From VFMC01 sp040398525 (GTDB taxonomy: Bacteria; Actinomycetota; Acidimicrobiia; Acidimicrobiales; Ilumatobacteraceae): DNA of 64,000 bases. This document shows, piece by piece, positions 7,608-15,422 of this stretch. A model generated the notes under the pieces. It was not told the origin of the DNA. It saw only the letters and a list, made by a program, of their open reading frames with translations, and did no database searches. Position numbers and translations under genes: made by a program. The stretch spans positions 8,464-72,463 of the forward strand of contig JBBATY010000014.1 of NCBI GenBank assembly GCA_040398525.1, read 5' to 3'. Numbering within the stretch: position 1 is the first letter of the stretch; the number at the start of each line of letters is the position of its first letter.

Positions 7608-9096
7608 CCGGCCTCGCCCGGTTGCGCGCTGCCCGGTCGGCGGCGACGACGGAGCCGACGAGGACCACCAATGTGGCGATGGCGAACGGCAGGTTGCCGA
7701 GCCGGCCGTACCAGGTGAGCCCGTCGCGCAGCGGGACCTCGGCCATGATGATGGCCTGCTCCGACACCGAGGTGCGGCCGTGCACGTTGCCCTCGTCGTC
7801 GACGAACGCGCTGAACCCGGTGGGCGCGGCCTGCACCACCCAGCGGCCCTCCTCGACGGCGCGCAGACGGCTCGACGCCACCTGTTGGGTCTGCAGGATC
7901 GTGCCCGTGTAGCTCGAACCGTTCGTCGGGTTGACGATCAGCTCACCACCCTCGACGACCCCGTCGCGCGCTCGGGCCCCGAAGAAGACCTCCCACGAGA
8001 TCACCACGGCCAGGCGCGTGCCGTCGGGCAGGTCGATCACTGCGGGGCCCGACCCGGCGACGGCGTCGCGGGGAACTTGGTCGACCGGCGCGCCGACCGC
8101 GGCGAGCTGGTCGCGCAGCGGCATGTACTCGCCGAAGGGCACGCGGCGCACCTTGTCGTAGCGGCTCGTGACGATGCCCTCCGGGGTCACCACGACCTGC
8201 GCGTTCAGGAAGGCGCCGCGCCCGTCGGGATCGGTGCCGAGGTCGCCGGGAGCGACGTCTTCGGTGATGCCGACGGCGAACGGGGCGCCGATGCGCGCCG
8301 CCTGCGCTGCGACCTCCTGCAACTCGACGCTGTCGGCGAACGCGGCGACGTCGATGACGTTCTCCGGCCACAGCACCAGATCGGTGGAGCCGGCTTCGAT
8401 CGCCTCGGTGGCGGCGAGGTGCCGCTCGACCACGTCGCGGGCCTCGGTGTTGATGGCCAGGGTGCCCTGTGGTCCGCCTCCCTGCACTGCCGTGACGCGG
8501 ATGCTTCGCCCGGTGTCGGACCCCGTGGGCGCGAGGATGGCCACGGCAACGACGAGCAGGCAGCCGAGGATCGACAGTCCGGCGAGGTCGCGGCTGGTGG
8601 CATCGCGGCGCACGAGCACCGCTGCGGCGAAGCCCACCTGGAGGACCAGCCACGAGAGCAGGATGACACCGCCCACGCGAACGATGCCCAGCAGTGGGCC
8701 ACCGGCCTGGCCGATGGCGATGGTGGCGAGCGGCACACCACCGAAGGGAGCCACGAGGCGCAGGGCCTCGACCGCCGCGTGGGCGGCCGGCCGGCCGATC
8801 ACCCGCCAGGGCCCGACCGGTGAGACGGCGGCGGCCACTGCGTGGAGCACCGCGAACAGCAGGGTGGCTGCCACGTACCCGGGCGAGGTGAGATGCCACA
8901 TCCAGCCCATCCCGGGGGCCAGCCAACCGAGGCCGAACAGCAGCCCGAACCAACTGCGCCCAACACGCGTCGTCGCGGTGTCGAGCGCGACGCCGAACAG
9001 GGTGACGCCGACGAAGGCGAGCGGCCAGAACCCCCACGGGGGTAGCGACAGCGCGACGAGCGCACCCGCACCGAGGGCGAGGGCGGTCCTAGACAT
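7585..9096 (-). CDS. lnt: Apolipoprotein N-acyltransferase homologue with Cys-to-Ser at the catalytic site
   Basis: The 503-residue membrane protein has several N-terminal transmembrane helices followed by a nitrilase-fold domain, the Lnt architecture. Lnt transfers a third acyl chain to the N-terminal Cys of lipoproteins. The catalytic Glu and Lys are visible as Glu245 in WPENV and Lys315 in YDKVRRVPFGEY. The nucleophile position reads ISWE instead of ICYE: Ser367 (codon 7996-7998). The spacing Lys to Ser (52) equals Lys335 to Cys387 of E. coli Lnt. It follows hemY on the same strand with a 33-nt gap. The protein may be inactive, use Ser, or have another acylation role. Confidence 0.82.
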   Translation of the reverse strand: MSRTALALGAGALVALSLPPWGFWPLAFVGVTLFGVALDTATTRVGRSWFGLLFGLGWLAPGMGWMWHLTSPGYVAATLLFAVLHAVAAAVSPVGPWRVIGRPAAHAAVEALRLVAPFGGVPLATIAIGQAGGPLLGIVRVGGVILLSWLVLQVGFAAAVLVRRDATSRDLAGLSILGCLLVVAVAILAPTGSDTGRSIRVTAVQGGGPQGTLAINTEARDVVERHLAATEAIEAGSTDLVLWPENVIDVAAFADSVELQEVAAQAARIGAPFAVGITEDVAPGDLGTDPDGRGAFLNAQVVVTPEGIVTSRYDKVRRVPFGEYMPLRDQLAAVGAPVDQVPRDAVAGSGPAVIDLPDGTRLAVVISWEVFFGARARDGVVEGGELIVNPTNGSSYTGTILQTQQVASSRLRAVEEGRWVVQAAPTGFSAFVDDEGNVHGRTSVSEQAIIMAEVPLRDGLTWYGRLGNLPFAIATLVVLVGSVVAADRAARNRARPVTAPTAG

Positions 9097-9129
9097 GAGC
9101 GATGCGTCCCAGCCCGTGCGGCACGATGC

Positions 9130-10524
9130 TCATTGTGTCCGACGGTGCATCTCGGCCAGCGTCACATCGGCCGCAGCTTGCCCCGACCGGATGCAGGCGG
9201 GGATGCCGATGCCGTGGTAGCTCGCGCCGGCGAGGGTGATGCCGCCTGGCAGCGAGGCAGCCGCATCGGCGACGAGGCGATGGTGGTGAGGTCGGTACTG
9301 CGGGAACGCCCCCGGCCACCTGGTGACGCGGACGGCGCTGGGCTGCAGTTCGACGCCGATGTGGCGGCTCGTCTCGGCGACGGCCGCTGCGACCAGTCGA
9401 TCGTCGTCGAGGTGCAGCACCGGAAGGCCGTCGCGTCCGAGCGAGATGCGCAGCACGACCTGTCCCGGCGCCTGCCACTGCGGCCACTTCTGCGAGCCGA
9501 ACGACGCGGCGGTGACGAGGTGCTGCATCGGCTTGGGTACGAGGTAGCCGCTCATCCCGCGGAGCCGGTCCGGCCAGGTGCTGTCGCTGATGGCCAGCGA
9601 CACCATCACCACGTCGGCGGTCTCGATCCGGCCGACCGTCGCTGCCGCCTCGGGCGCCACGCCGGCCAGCAAGCGAGCAGCTGCGCCCGCCGGGCAGGCG
9701 AGGACGACCGCGTCGACCGGCTGCCCATCGACGCTCCAGCCAGCGCCGAGCGGTTCGAGCGACTCGACACGGGTGCCGGTGCGCACCGAACCACCGAGAT
9801 CGACCACGGCGTTGGCGGTCGCCTCGACCAGGTCGGCCATCCCGCCTCGAGGTGCGTAGAACACCGGCCCCGCCGTCGCTGCGGTCGGCGTGGCGCGCCG
9901 GGCGCCGATGAGCACGCTTCTGCTGCGGCGGGCCACGTCGTCGAGTTGGGGGACCGCAGTGAGGCTGAAGCGGTCGGTGTCGGCCGCGTAGATGCTGCCG
10001 ACCAGGGGGTCGACGAGGCGCTCGTGGACCTCGCGGCCGAACCGGGCGCGCACGAAGGCGCCCACCGAGTCGGCCCCGGGCCCGTCGTCGAGGTCGGTGC
10101 TCGGCAGCACCGGTTCGAGCGCGGCTCGGGCCTTGCCGCGCCACGAGAGCAGGCGCGACCGGGCGAGCTTGCCGAGATCGGTCGGCAGGCCCAGCAGCAG
10201 GCCTTCGGGGATCGGTCGCAGCCCCTCCCACCACACCGCTGCGCGGGCTGCCGCTGGTGAGACCAATTCGTCGCCGAGGCCGACCTCGCGGGCGAGGGCC
10301 GTGGCCCACGGAACGCGGGCGAGGAATGCGTCGGGCCCCTCGTCGACAGCCGACAACCCGGCGAACGGCGAGGTGCGGATCTTGCCGCCCAACACTGGGT
10401 CGGCGTCGAGGACGGTCACCTCGACCGGCTCGCCGGTGCTGGCCGACGCAGTGAGCAGACGGTGGGCCGCGGCGAGGCCGCTGATCCCGCCGCCCACCAC
10501 CACGACCCTGCGTGCCAACGACAC
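9130..10524 (-). CDS. hemY: Protoporphyrinogen/coproporphyrinogen III oxidase (HemY/CgoX type)
   Basis: FAD enzyme that oxidises the porphyrinogen ring before metal insertion; in actinobacteria of this type the substrate is usually coproporphyrinogen III. The 464-residue protein begins with RVVVVGGGISGLAAAHRL, a dinucleotide-binding motif, and contains GGKIRT, EGPDAFLARVPWA and DPLVGSIYAADTDRFS, as in HemY. The start is GTG at 10524, 9 nt after the hemH stop, so it is part of hemE-hemH-hemY. The C-terminal HGIGIPACIRSGQAAA closes the FAD site. Confidence 0.9.
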   Translation of the reverse strand: MSLARRVVVVGGGISGLAAAHRLLTASASTGEPVEVTVLDADPVLGGKIRTSPFAGLSAVDEGPDAFLARVPWATALAREVGLGDELVSPAAARAAVWWEGLRPIPEGLLLGLPTDLGKLARSRLLSWRGKARAALEPVLPSTDLDDGPGADSVGAFVRARFGREVHERLVDPLVGSIYAADTDRFSLTAVPQLDDVARRSRSVLIGARRATPTAATAGPVFYAPRGGMADLVEATANAVVDLGGSVRTGTRVESLEPLGAGWSVDGQPVDAVVLACPAGAAARLLAGVAPEAAATVGRIETADVVMVSLAISDSTWPDRLRGMSGYLVPKPMQHLVTAASFGSQKWPQWQAPGQVVLRISLGRDGLPVLHLDDDRLVAAAVAETSRHIGVELQPSAVRVTRWPGAFPQYRPHHHRLVADAAASLPGGITLAGASYHGIGIPACIRSGQAAADVTLAEMHRRTQ

Positions 10525-10533
10525 GGTGGCGAC

Positions 10534-11484
10534 CTAGTGGGCCTCGACGACCCTGCGGGCGAGCGCAGCCATGACGGCGGGGTCGTCGTTCACACATGCG
10601 GTCCGTGCGAACCGCAGCCCGCGTGCCTCGGCATGCGCGGCCGCCTCGATGTCGAGGTCGTACAGCACCTCGAGGTGGTCGGCGACGAAGCCGCACGCGC
10701 TCACCACGACGCCACGGTCGCTCGACGACGACTCGGCCGCGGCCAGCTCGTCGATGACCTGGAGGATGTCGGGGCCGAGCCACGGCTCGGGGGTGCGACC
10801 CGCCGACTGCCAGGCGATCGCCCACTGGCTCCATTCGGCGAGGCCGACCTCGGCAGCGACGGCCTGGGCCGTCGCCCGCAGCTCGTTCGGGTAGGGGTCG
10901 CCGGCGTCGATGATCCGCTGCGGCAGGGAGTGGGCCGTGAACAGCACCTTGGTGTCGGTCGGCATCGCGGCGAGGCGGGCCCGCAGGTCGGTGGCGAGGA
11001 AGGCGATGTAGGCAGGTTCGGTGGCCCAACTGTCGACGCCGACCACCTCGATGCCGTGCGGCTCGGCTGCGGCGCGGACCCGACCCAGGTACTGGCCGAT
11101 CGAGTAGCTCGAGTAGTGGGGCGCGAGTACCAGGCCGACGATCCGCCTGAAGCCTGCTGCGGCGATCTCGGCGACGGCCTGCTCGATCATCGGTGCTGCG
11201 TGCTTCAGGCCGAGCGTCACGCGGTACTCGCCGGGTGCCAGGGCGTCGAGCGCCGCCTGCAGGCCGTCGCGCTGGGCCTCGGTGCGCGCCGCAAGGGGCG
11301 ACAGCATGTCGCTGCCCGGCGGGGCGATCGCCTCGTAGCGGGCGATCAACTCGGCGAGGGCCTCCTCCGTCGGCGGCCGACCGCGTCGGATGTCGGTGTA
11401 GTAGGGGAGGATCTCGTCGCGGGTGCGGGGCGTGCCGTAGGCCATCAGGACGACGGCGGTGGACGCGGTGGTGGCGGTGCTCAT
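10534..11484 (-). CDS. hemH: Ferrochelatase (coproporphyrin/protoporphyrin type)
   Basis: Inserts Fe2+ into the porphyrin to finish heme (or coproheme). The 316-residue protein from ATG 11484 starts TAVVLMAYGTPRTRDEILPYY and carries the ferrochelatase signature with the metal-site His in FTAHSLPQRI. The second conserved block is CGFVADHLEVLYDLDIEA, which includes the conserved Glu. The start overlaps the hemE stop as ATGA. In the actinobacterial coproporphyrin pathway this enzyme would precede HemQ, which is not in the window. Confidence 0.92.
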   Translation of the reverse strand: MSTATTASTAVVLMAYGTPRTRDEILPYYTDIRRGRPPTEEALAELIARYEAIAPPGSDMLSPLAARTEAQRDGLQAALDALAPGEYRVTLGLKHAAPMIEQAVAEIAAAGFRRIVGLVLAPHYSSYSIGQYLGRVRAAAEPHGIEVVGVDSWATEPAYIAFLATDLRARLAAMPTDTKVLFTAHSLPQRIIDAGDPYPNELRATAQAVAAEVGLAEWSQWAIAWQSAGRTPEPWLGPDILQVIDELAAAESSSSDRGVVVSACGFVADHLEVLYDLDIEAAAHAEARGLRFARTACVNDDPAVMAALARRVVEAH

Positions 11485-12551
11485 CGGCGGGTGCTCTCGT
11501 GGACGTGGGCAACGACGGCTTCCAGGACACCGGGGTCGGTGTCGGGTTGCACGCCGTGGCCGAGGTTGAAGATGTGGCCGGGGTGGCGGGTGCCGTCGGC
11601 CAGGAGGTTGTCGGCGAGGACCGCATCGGTGCCCACGAGTGCGGTGGGGGTGCCGGCCAGCACGAGCGCGGGGTCGAGGTTGCCCTGCACGACGAGGTCG
11701 GCGCCCATCCGCTGGCGGGCCGTGGTGATCGAGGTTCGCCAGTCGAGGCCGAGGACCGGTCGGCTCAGGGGGTGGCTCGCTGCTGCGGCGTACATCGACT
11801 CGAGCAAGTGGTCGCAACCGATGCCGAAGTGCACGCCGGGTGTGCCGGGGTGGAGCTCGGTGAGGCGGGCGAAGACCTCGCGGGTGTGCGGCGCCACGAA
11901 CCGGTCGTAATCGGTGCGGCTGAGCGCGCCTGCCCACGAGTCGAACAGTTGGAACGCCCGCGCGCCGGCTGACAACTGGGCGTCGATGAAGGCGACCGAG
12001 TGCTGGACGAGGCGCTCCATGACGGCCTGCCACAGCTCCGGCTCGGTGTGCATCATCTGCTTGGTGTGCTGATAGGTGCGCGACGGGCGGCCTTCGATCA
12101 GGTAGCTCGCCACGGTGAACGGGGCACCGGCGAAGGCGAGCAGCGGCACGTCGTCGGGCAGCTCGCCGACCAGCATCGCCACGGTGTCGACGACGTACCC
12201 GACGTCGTCGACCTCGAGCGGCCGCAGGCGGGCCAGATCGTCCGGGTGTCGGAGGGCCCGCTCGGCCACCGGGCCGGTGCCGGGTGCGACGTCGATGCCG
12301 TAGCCGACTGCGTGGGCCGGAACCACGATGTCGCTGTACAGCACGGCGGCGTCGACGCCGTAGCGGCGCACGGGCTGAAGCGTGATCTCGGTAGCCACTG
12401 CGGGCTGCTTGATCGCGTCGAGGATGCTGCCCGGGCCGCGCACGGCGCGGTACTCGGGCAGGCTACGGCCTGCCTGTCGCATGAACCAGACGGGGGTGTG
12501 GATCGCCTCGAGGCCGAGAGCGGCGGCGAGGAAGGGGGCGCTCGTTGCCAT
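11481..12551 (-). CDS. hemE: Uroporphyrinogen decarboxylase
   Basis: Decarboxylates the four acetates of uroporphyrinogen III to give coproporphyrinogen III. At 356 residues it is of normal length. It has the N-terminal signature TPVWFMRQAGRSLPEYR and the second signature region FAGAPFTVASYLIEG; the active-site Asp sits in VLYSDIV. First gene of the heme operon: hemH begins inside its stop codon. A TAGCGT hexamer lies 9 nt before the ATG. Confidence 0.94.
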   Translation of the reverse strand: MATSAPFLAAALGLEAIHTPVWFMRQAGRSLPEYRAVRGPGSILDAIKQPAVATEITLQPVRRYGVDAAVLYSDIVVPAHAVGYGIDVAPGTGPVAERALRHPDDLARLRPLEVDDVGYVVDTVAMLVGELPDDVPLLAFAGAPFTVASYLIEGRPSRTYQHTKQMMHTEPELWQAVMERLVQHSVAFIDAQLSAGARAFQLFDSWAGALSRTDYDRFVAPHTREVFARLTELHPGTPGVHFGIGCDHLLESMYAAAASHPLSRPVLGLDWRTSITTARQRMGADLVVQGNLDPALVLAGTPTALVGTDAVLADNLLADGTRHPGHIFNLGHGVQPDTDPGVLEAVVAHVHESTRR

Positions 12552-12560
12552 GCCCTGGGC

Positions 12561-12566
12561 ACGCTA
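12561..12566 (-). promoter_or_regulatory. -10 element TAGCGT of the hemE operon
   Basis: TAGCGT on the minus strand, 9 nt before ATG 12551. There is no Shine-Dalgarno in the gap, so a very short or absent leader is expected. Confidence 0.45.
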
Positions 12567-12578
12567 CCGGCACTCGTC

Positions 12579-12596
12579 TCAAGACTTCTTCAAGAC
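12579..12596. promoter_or_regulatory. Direct repeat TCAAGAC x2, 11-bp period
   Basis: Two exact copies of TCAAGAC start 11 bp apart (12579 and 12590), one helical turn, in the 99-bp gap between hemE and the HD-GYP gene. Direct half-sites with this period are typical of OmpR/PhoP-type regulators. No regulator of that type is nearby. Confidence 0.35.
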
Positions 12597-12650
12597 ACTC
12601 ACGCGCTGCCCCAGGTGTGCCGATCCCGTCGGTCGGAGAGGAGATCCGAC

Positions 12651-15326
12651 GTGGCCAAGACAACCAAGCCAGGTGCAACTTCACGGTCGAGGACGTCGAC
12701 TGCGTCGGCGCGTCAGACGAGTGCTCGCCCCGGCTCGTCACCCGCGAAGGCCCCGTCGAAGGGTCGGGCTCGTCCTGCCAAGCAGGGAGTCTCGAGCTGG
12801 TCGGGCCACCCTGTGGTGGCCACGACGTTGCGGGTGATGGTCTACGCCATCCCGTTCCTGATCTCGGTGGTGGCAGCGTTCGTGCTGTCGCTGATGGTGC
12901 CGCCGGCGCCGAACGTCGTGCTCGCCGTGCTGCGCATCGGCGCCATCGCAGCGGTGACCACGGTGGTGATGCGCGGCGTCGATACGGCCATGCGCAAGCT
13001 GCTGCCGCTCGCGGCCCTGCTCGATCTGACGCTGATGTTCCCCGACCAGGCACCGTCGCGCCTGAAGGTCGCGTTGCGCGCATCGTCGACCTCGGAGATC
13101 GAGACGCTGCTGAAGCGGTATCGCGAGACCGGTGCCAACGATCCGGCCATGGCCGCCGAGCGCCTGCTCGAGCTGGTCGGTGCGCTCAGCCAGCACGACC
13201 GTCTGACCCGAGGCCACTCCGAGCGGGTGCGCGCCTACACCCAGATGATCGGCAAGGAGATGGGACTGAGCGGCGAGGAGCTCGACCGTCTCCGGTGGGG
13301 CGGGCTCATCCACGACATCGGCAAGCTGCTCGTGCCGGCCGAGATCCTGAACAAGACGACCCGGCTCACGCCGGAGGAGTTCGAGATCATCAAGCAGCAC
13401 CCCGACCTCGGCTACGAGCTGGCCAGGCCGCTCGCCGGCTGGCTCGGTGACGGGGTGTACGCGGTCTCGCAGCACCACGAGAAGTGGGACGGCTCGGGGT
13501 ACCCGCGCGGGTTGCGCAGCACCGAGATCGCTCTCTCGGCCCGGATCGTGGCCGTGGCCGATGTGTTCGACGTGATGACCTCGGCCCGGTCGTACAAGAA
13601 GGCCCGGCCCGCGTCGGAGGCCCGCATCGAGCTGGCTCGCTGCGCCGGCAGCCACTTCGACCCTGCCGTGGTGCGCGCCTTCCTCGCCCTGTCGCTCGGC
13701 GGGCTGCGCCGGGTGATGGGCCCGCTGTCGTTCTTCGCCCAGTTCACCCTGTTCCCCCAGTCGGCCCTCGCCCAGTCGTCGAGTGGCTCGACGAGCGGTA
13801 CGGCATCGGCTGGGAGCAGCGCCTCCAGCGGAGCGGCGTCCTCCGCCGGCTCGGTGAGCTCGGTGGCAGGCAGTGCCGGAGTGGCGTCGACCGGGGCTGC
13901 TGCCTCGACGGCGGCAGCCGGTGCTGCGTCGGCCTCGGCCTCCGCCTCGGCTGCCGGAGCGTCGTTCCTGTCCGGCATCGCCTCGACCGCCGCCTCGGCC
14001 GGCGCAAGCGTCACCAGCGCGGTCGGCCTCTCGGCCGTCGCCGGCATCGCGGCCACCAGTGTCGGATCGATGGTGTCGGCTGCACCGATGGTCGATCGCG
14101 CCGCTGCCGAGCCGGTGCGCAACTCGGCGCCCGCCGTGGTGGTGACTGCCGAGACATCGCTGCCGCCCGATGCAGTGGTGGTGGTCGAGCTCGAGACGCC
14201 GGAGGAGGCGTCGGAGCCCCCGGCGACCCCGCCGTCGGAGGAGCCCACGGCTGCGACGGCGGACACCCTGCCGACACCTGCGGCACCGCCGTCGGCGCCG
14301 ATCAGCGCCCCGACGACCGCTGCTCCGTGGTGGTCTGCAGCGGCCGAGACGACGACGACCGTGCCTGCGACGGCGCCTCCGGCGGCCACGACCGTGCCGG
14401 TGGCCACGGCACCTGTTCCGGTGGTCACCACTCCCGTAGCGCCGACAACCACGTTGCCGCCGTGGTGGGCGACGACCACGTTGCCGAGGGTGACGACGAC
14501 GACCGCTCCGCGGCCGACGACGACTCTGGCGCCTACGACGACGGCTCCGGCGACGACCACAACCCTGGCGCCTACGACGACGGCCCCGGCGACGACCACG
14601 ACCCTGGCGCCTACGACGACGGCCCCGGCGACCACCACGACCGCCCCGGCGACCACGACCACGACGACCACGACCCTGGCCCCTACGACGACGGCCCCGG
14701 CGACGACGACCACGACCACCACCACGACGACCACGACCACGACGCCCGACCCCGACCTCGACCGCCGTCGTCTGCTGCTGTCGTCGCGGCCGCTCGGCGA
14801 CACCTCCAGCGCCGCTGGCGACCGGGAGTCGTCCGAGCACCTCTCGACCGAGGATCGCTTCCCGCTCAACGTCGACGTCCCCAACCTCGACACCGACCAC
14901 GACAACGTCGCCGGTCGTCTGCTGCGCCGCCCGGAGAACAGCAACTCAGCCACGGTGCTGCACCGCCAGAAGTGGGTGTACGACGAAGCCGAGCGCTTCG
15001 AGATCGACGGTCACGTGAAGGTCGAGCTCTACGTCTCGACGGTCGACCCGAGCCTCCCCGGCGGGCTGCGCGTCTCGATCATGCGCTGCACCGACGATGG
15101 CTTGTTCTGTGCGGCGTTCCTCACCGGTGTCATCCAGCTTCCGCCCAGCTCGCTCGGCTACACGCCGGTTCTGTTCCAGACACCGTCCCCCATCGAACGC
15201 AGATTCGCGGAAGGCGAGCGCATCGAGCTGTGGGTGACCACGGACTGGCTGTCGCCGACCGACCTGGTGCTGGCGTACGACTCCGAAGGGGCCCAGGCGG
15301 CGATGACCATCGACTTCCATCGGTGA
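12651..15326 (+). CDS. Membrane HD-GYP-domain protein with Thr-rich stalk and C-terminal extra domain
   Basis: 891 residues from GTG 12651, with GGAGAGGAG 7-15 nt upstream. Order: basic Ser/Thr/Lys/Pro tail (1-50), two hydrophobic helices (about 60-83 and 88-107), then an HD-GYP phosphodiesterase domain about 170-350. His189, His221-Asp222 (HDIGK), His250, His275-His276 and GSGYP are all present. Next comes a hydrophobic stretch ending SALAQ (about 343-375), an Ala/Ser-rich region (377-470) with one possible further helix, a Thr/Pro-rich stalk (about 580-700) with 13-residue repeats, and a roughly 185-residue folded C-terminal domain with two Cys near CTDDGLFC. HD-GYP domains degrade cyclic di-GMP. 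The C-terminal part looks extracytoplasmic, which is inference from composition. Confidence 0.8.
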   Translation: MAKTTKPGATSRSRTSTASARQTSARPGSSPAKAPSKGRARPAKQGVSSWSGHPVVATTLRVMVYAIPFLISVVAAFVLSLMVPPAPNVVLAVLRIGAIAAVTTVVMRGVDTAMRKLLPLAALLDLTLMFPDQAPSRLKVALRASSTSEIETLLKRYRETGANDPAMAAERLLELVGALSQHDRLTRGHSERVRAYTQMIGKEMGLSGEELDRLRWGGLIHDIGKLLVPAEILNKTTRLTPEEFEIIKQHPDLGYELARPLAGWLGDGVYAVSQHHEKWDGSGYPRGLRSTEIALSARIVAVADVFDVMTSARSYKKARPASEARIELARCAGSHFDPAVVRAFLALSLGGLRRVMGPLSFFAQFTLFPQSALAQSSSGSTSGTASAGSSASSGAASSAGSVSSVAGSAGVASTGAAASTAAAGAASASASASAAGASFLSGIASTAASAGASVTSAVGLSAVAGIAATSVGSMVSAAPMVDRAAAEPVRNSAPAVVVTAETSLPPDAVVVVELETPEEASEPPATPPSEEPTAATADTLPTPAAPPSAPISAPTTAAPWWSAAAETTTTVPATAPPAATTVPVATAPVPVVTTPVAPTTTLPPWWATTTLPRVTTTTAPRPTTTLAPTTTAPATTTTLAPTTTAPATTTTLAPTTTAPATTTTAPATTTTTTTTLAPTTTAPATTTTTTTTTTTTTTPDPDLDRRRLLLSSRPLGDTSSAAGDRESSEHLSTEDRFPLNVDVPNLDTDHDNVAGRLLRRPENSNSATVLHRQKWVYDEAERFEIDGHVKVELYVSTVDPSLPGGLRVSIMRCTDDGLFCAAFLTGVIQLPPSSLGYTPVLFQTPSPIERRFAEGERIELWVTTDWLSPTDLVLAYDSEGAQAAMTIDFHR
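14524..14745 (+). repeat. In-gene tandem repeat encoding a Thr/Ala/Pro stalk
   Basis: Three 39-bp units with CTGGCG at 14526, 14565 and 14604, each coding for TTTTLAPTTTAPA or a close variant. They are followed by a degenerate fourth unit (CTGGCC 14676) and an uninterrupted run of Thr codons near 14700-14745. The units keep frame inside the HD-GYP protein. Length change by slippage would alter stalk length without breaking the gene. Confidence 0.85.
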
Positions 15327-15406
15327 GTCGGTCGACGGGCGCCGGCGGTGCGACGCCGGTGCACCCGTGGGCACCCGTCACTCGTGGGCGCTGTCGGGCC
15401 CGCCGG

Positions 15407-15412
15407 TAGGCT
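15407..15412 (+). promoter_or_regulatory. -10 element TAGGCT of helD
   Basis: TAGGCT is followed by 10 nt and then ATG 15423; the leader would be only a few bases. Confidence 0.4.
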
Positions 15413-15422
15413 TGTCCGACCC

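Noticed and set aside
9089..11626. 845-residue minus-strand frame across hemY and hemH
   Set aside because: It is a same-strand, different-frame shadow of two clear heme genes.
14524..14745. CRISPR-like or satellite array
   Set aside because: The repeats are back-to-back, keep reading frame and encode a Thr/Ala/Pro stalk; there are no unique spacers.
12738..14900. Long minus-strand frame (about 720 residues) opposite the HD-GYP gene
   Set aside because: It is an Arg/Gly-rich shadow frame created by high-GC codons of the HD-GYP gene, with no motif and no start signal.
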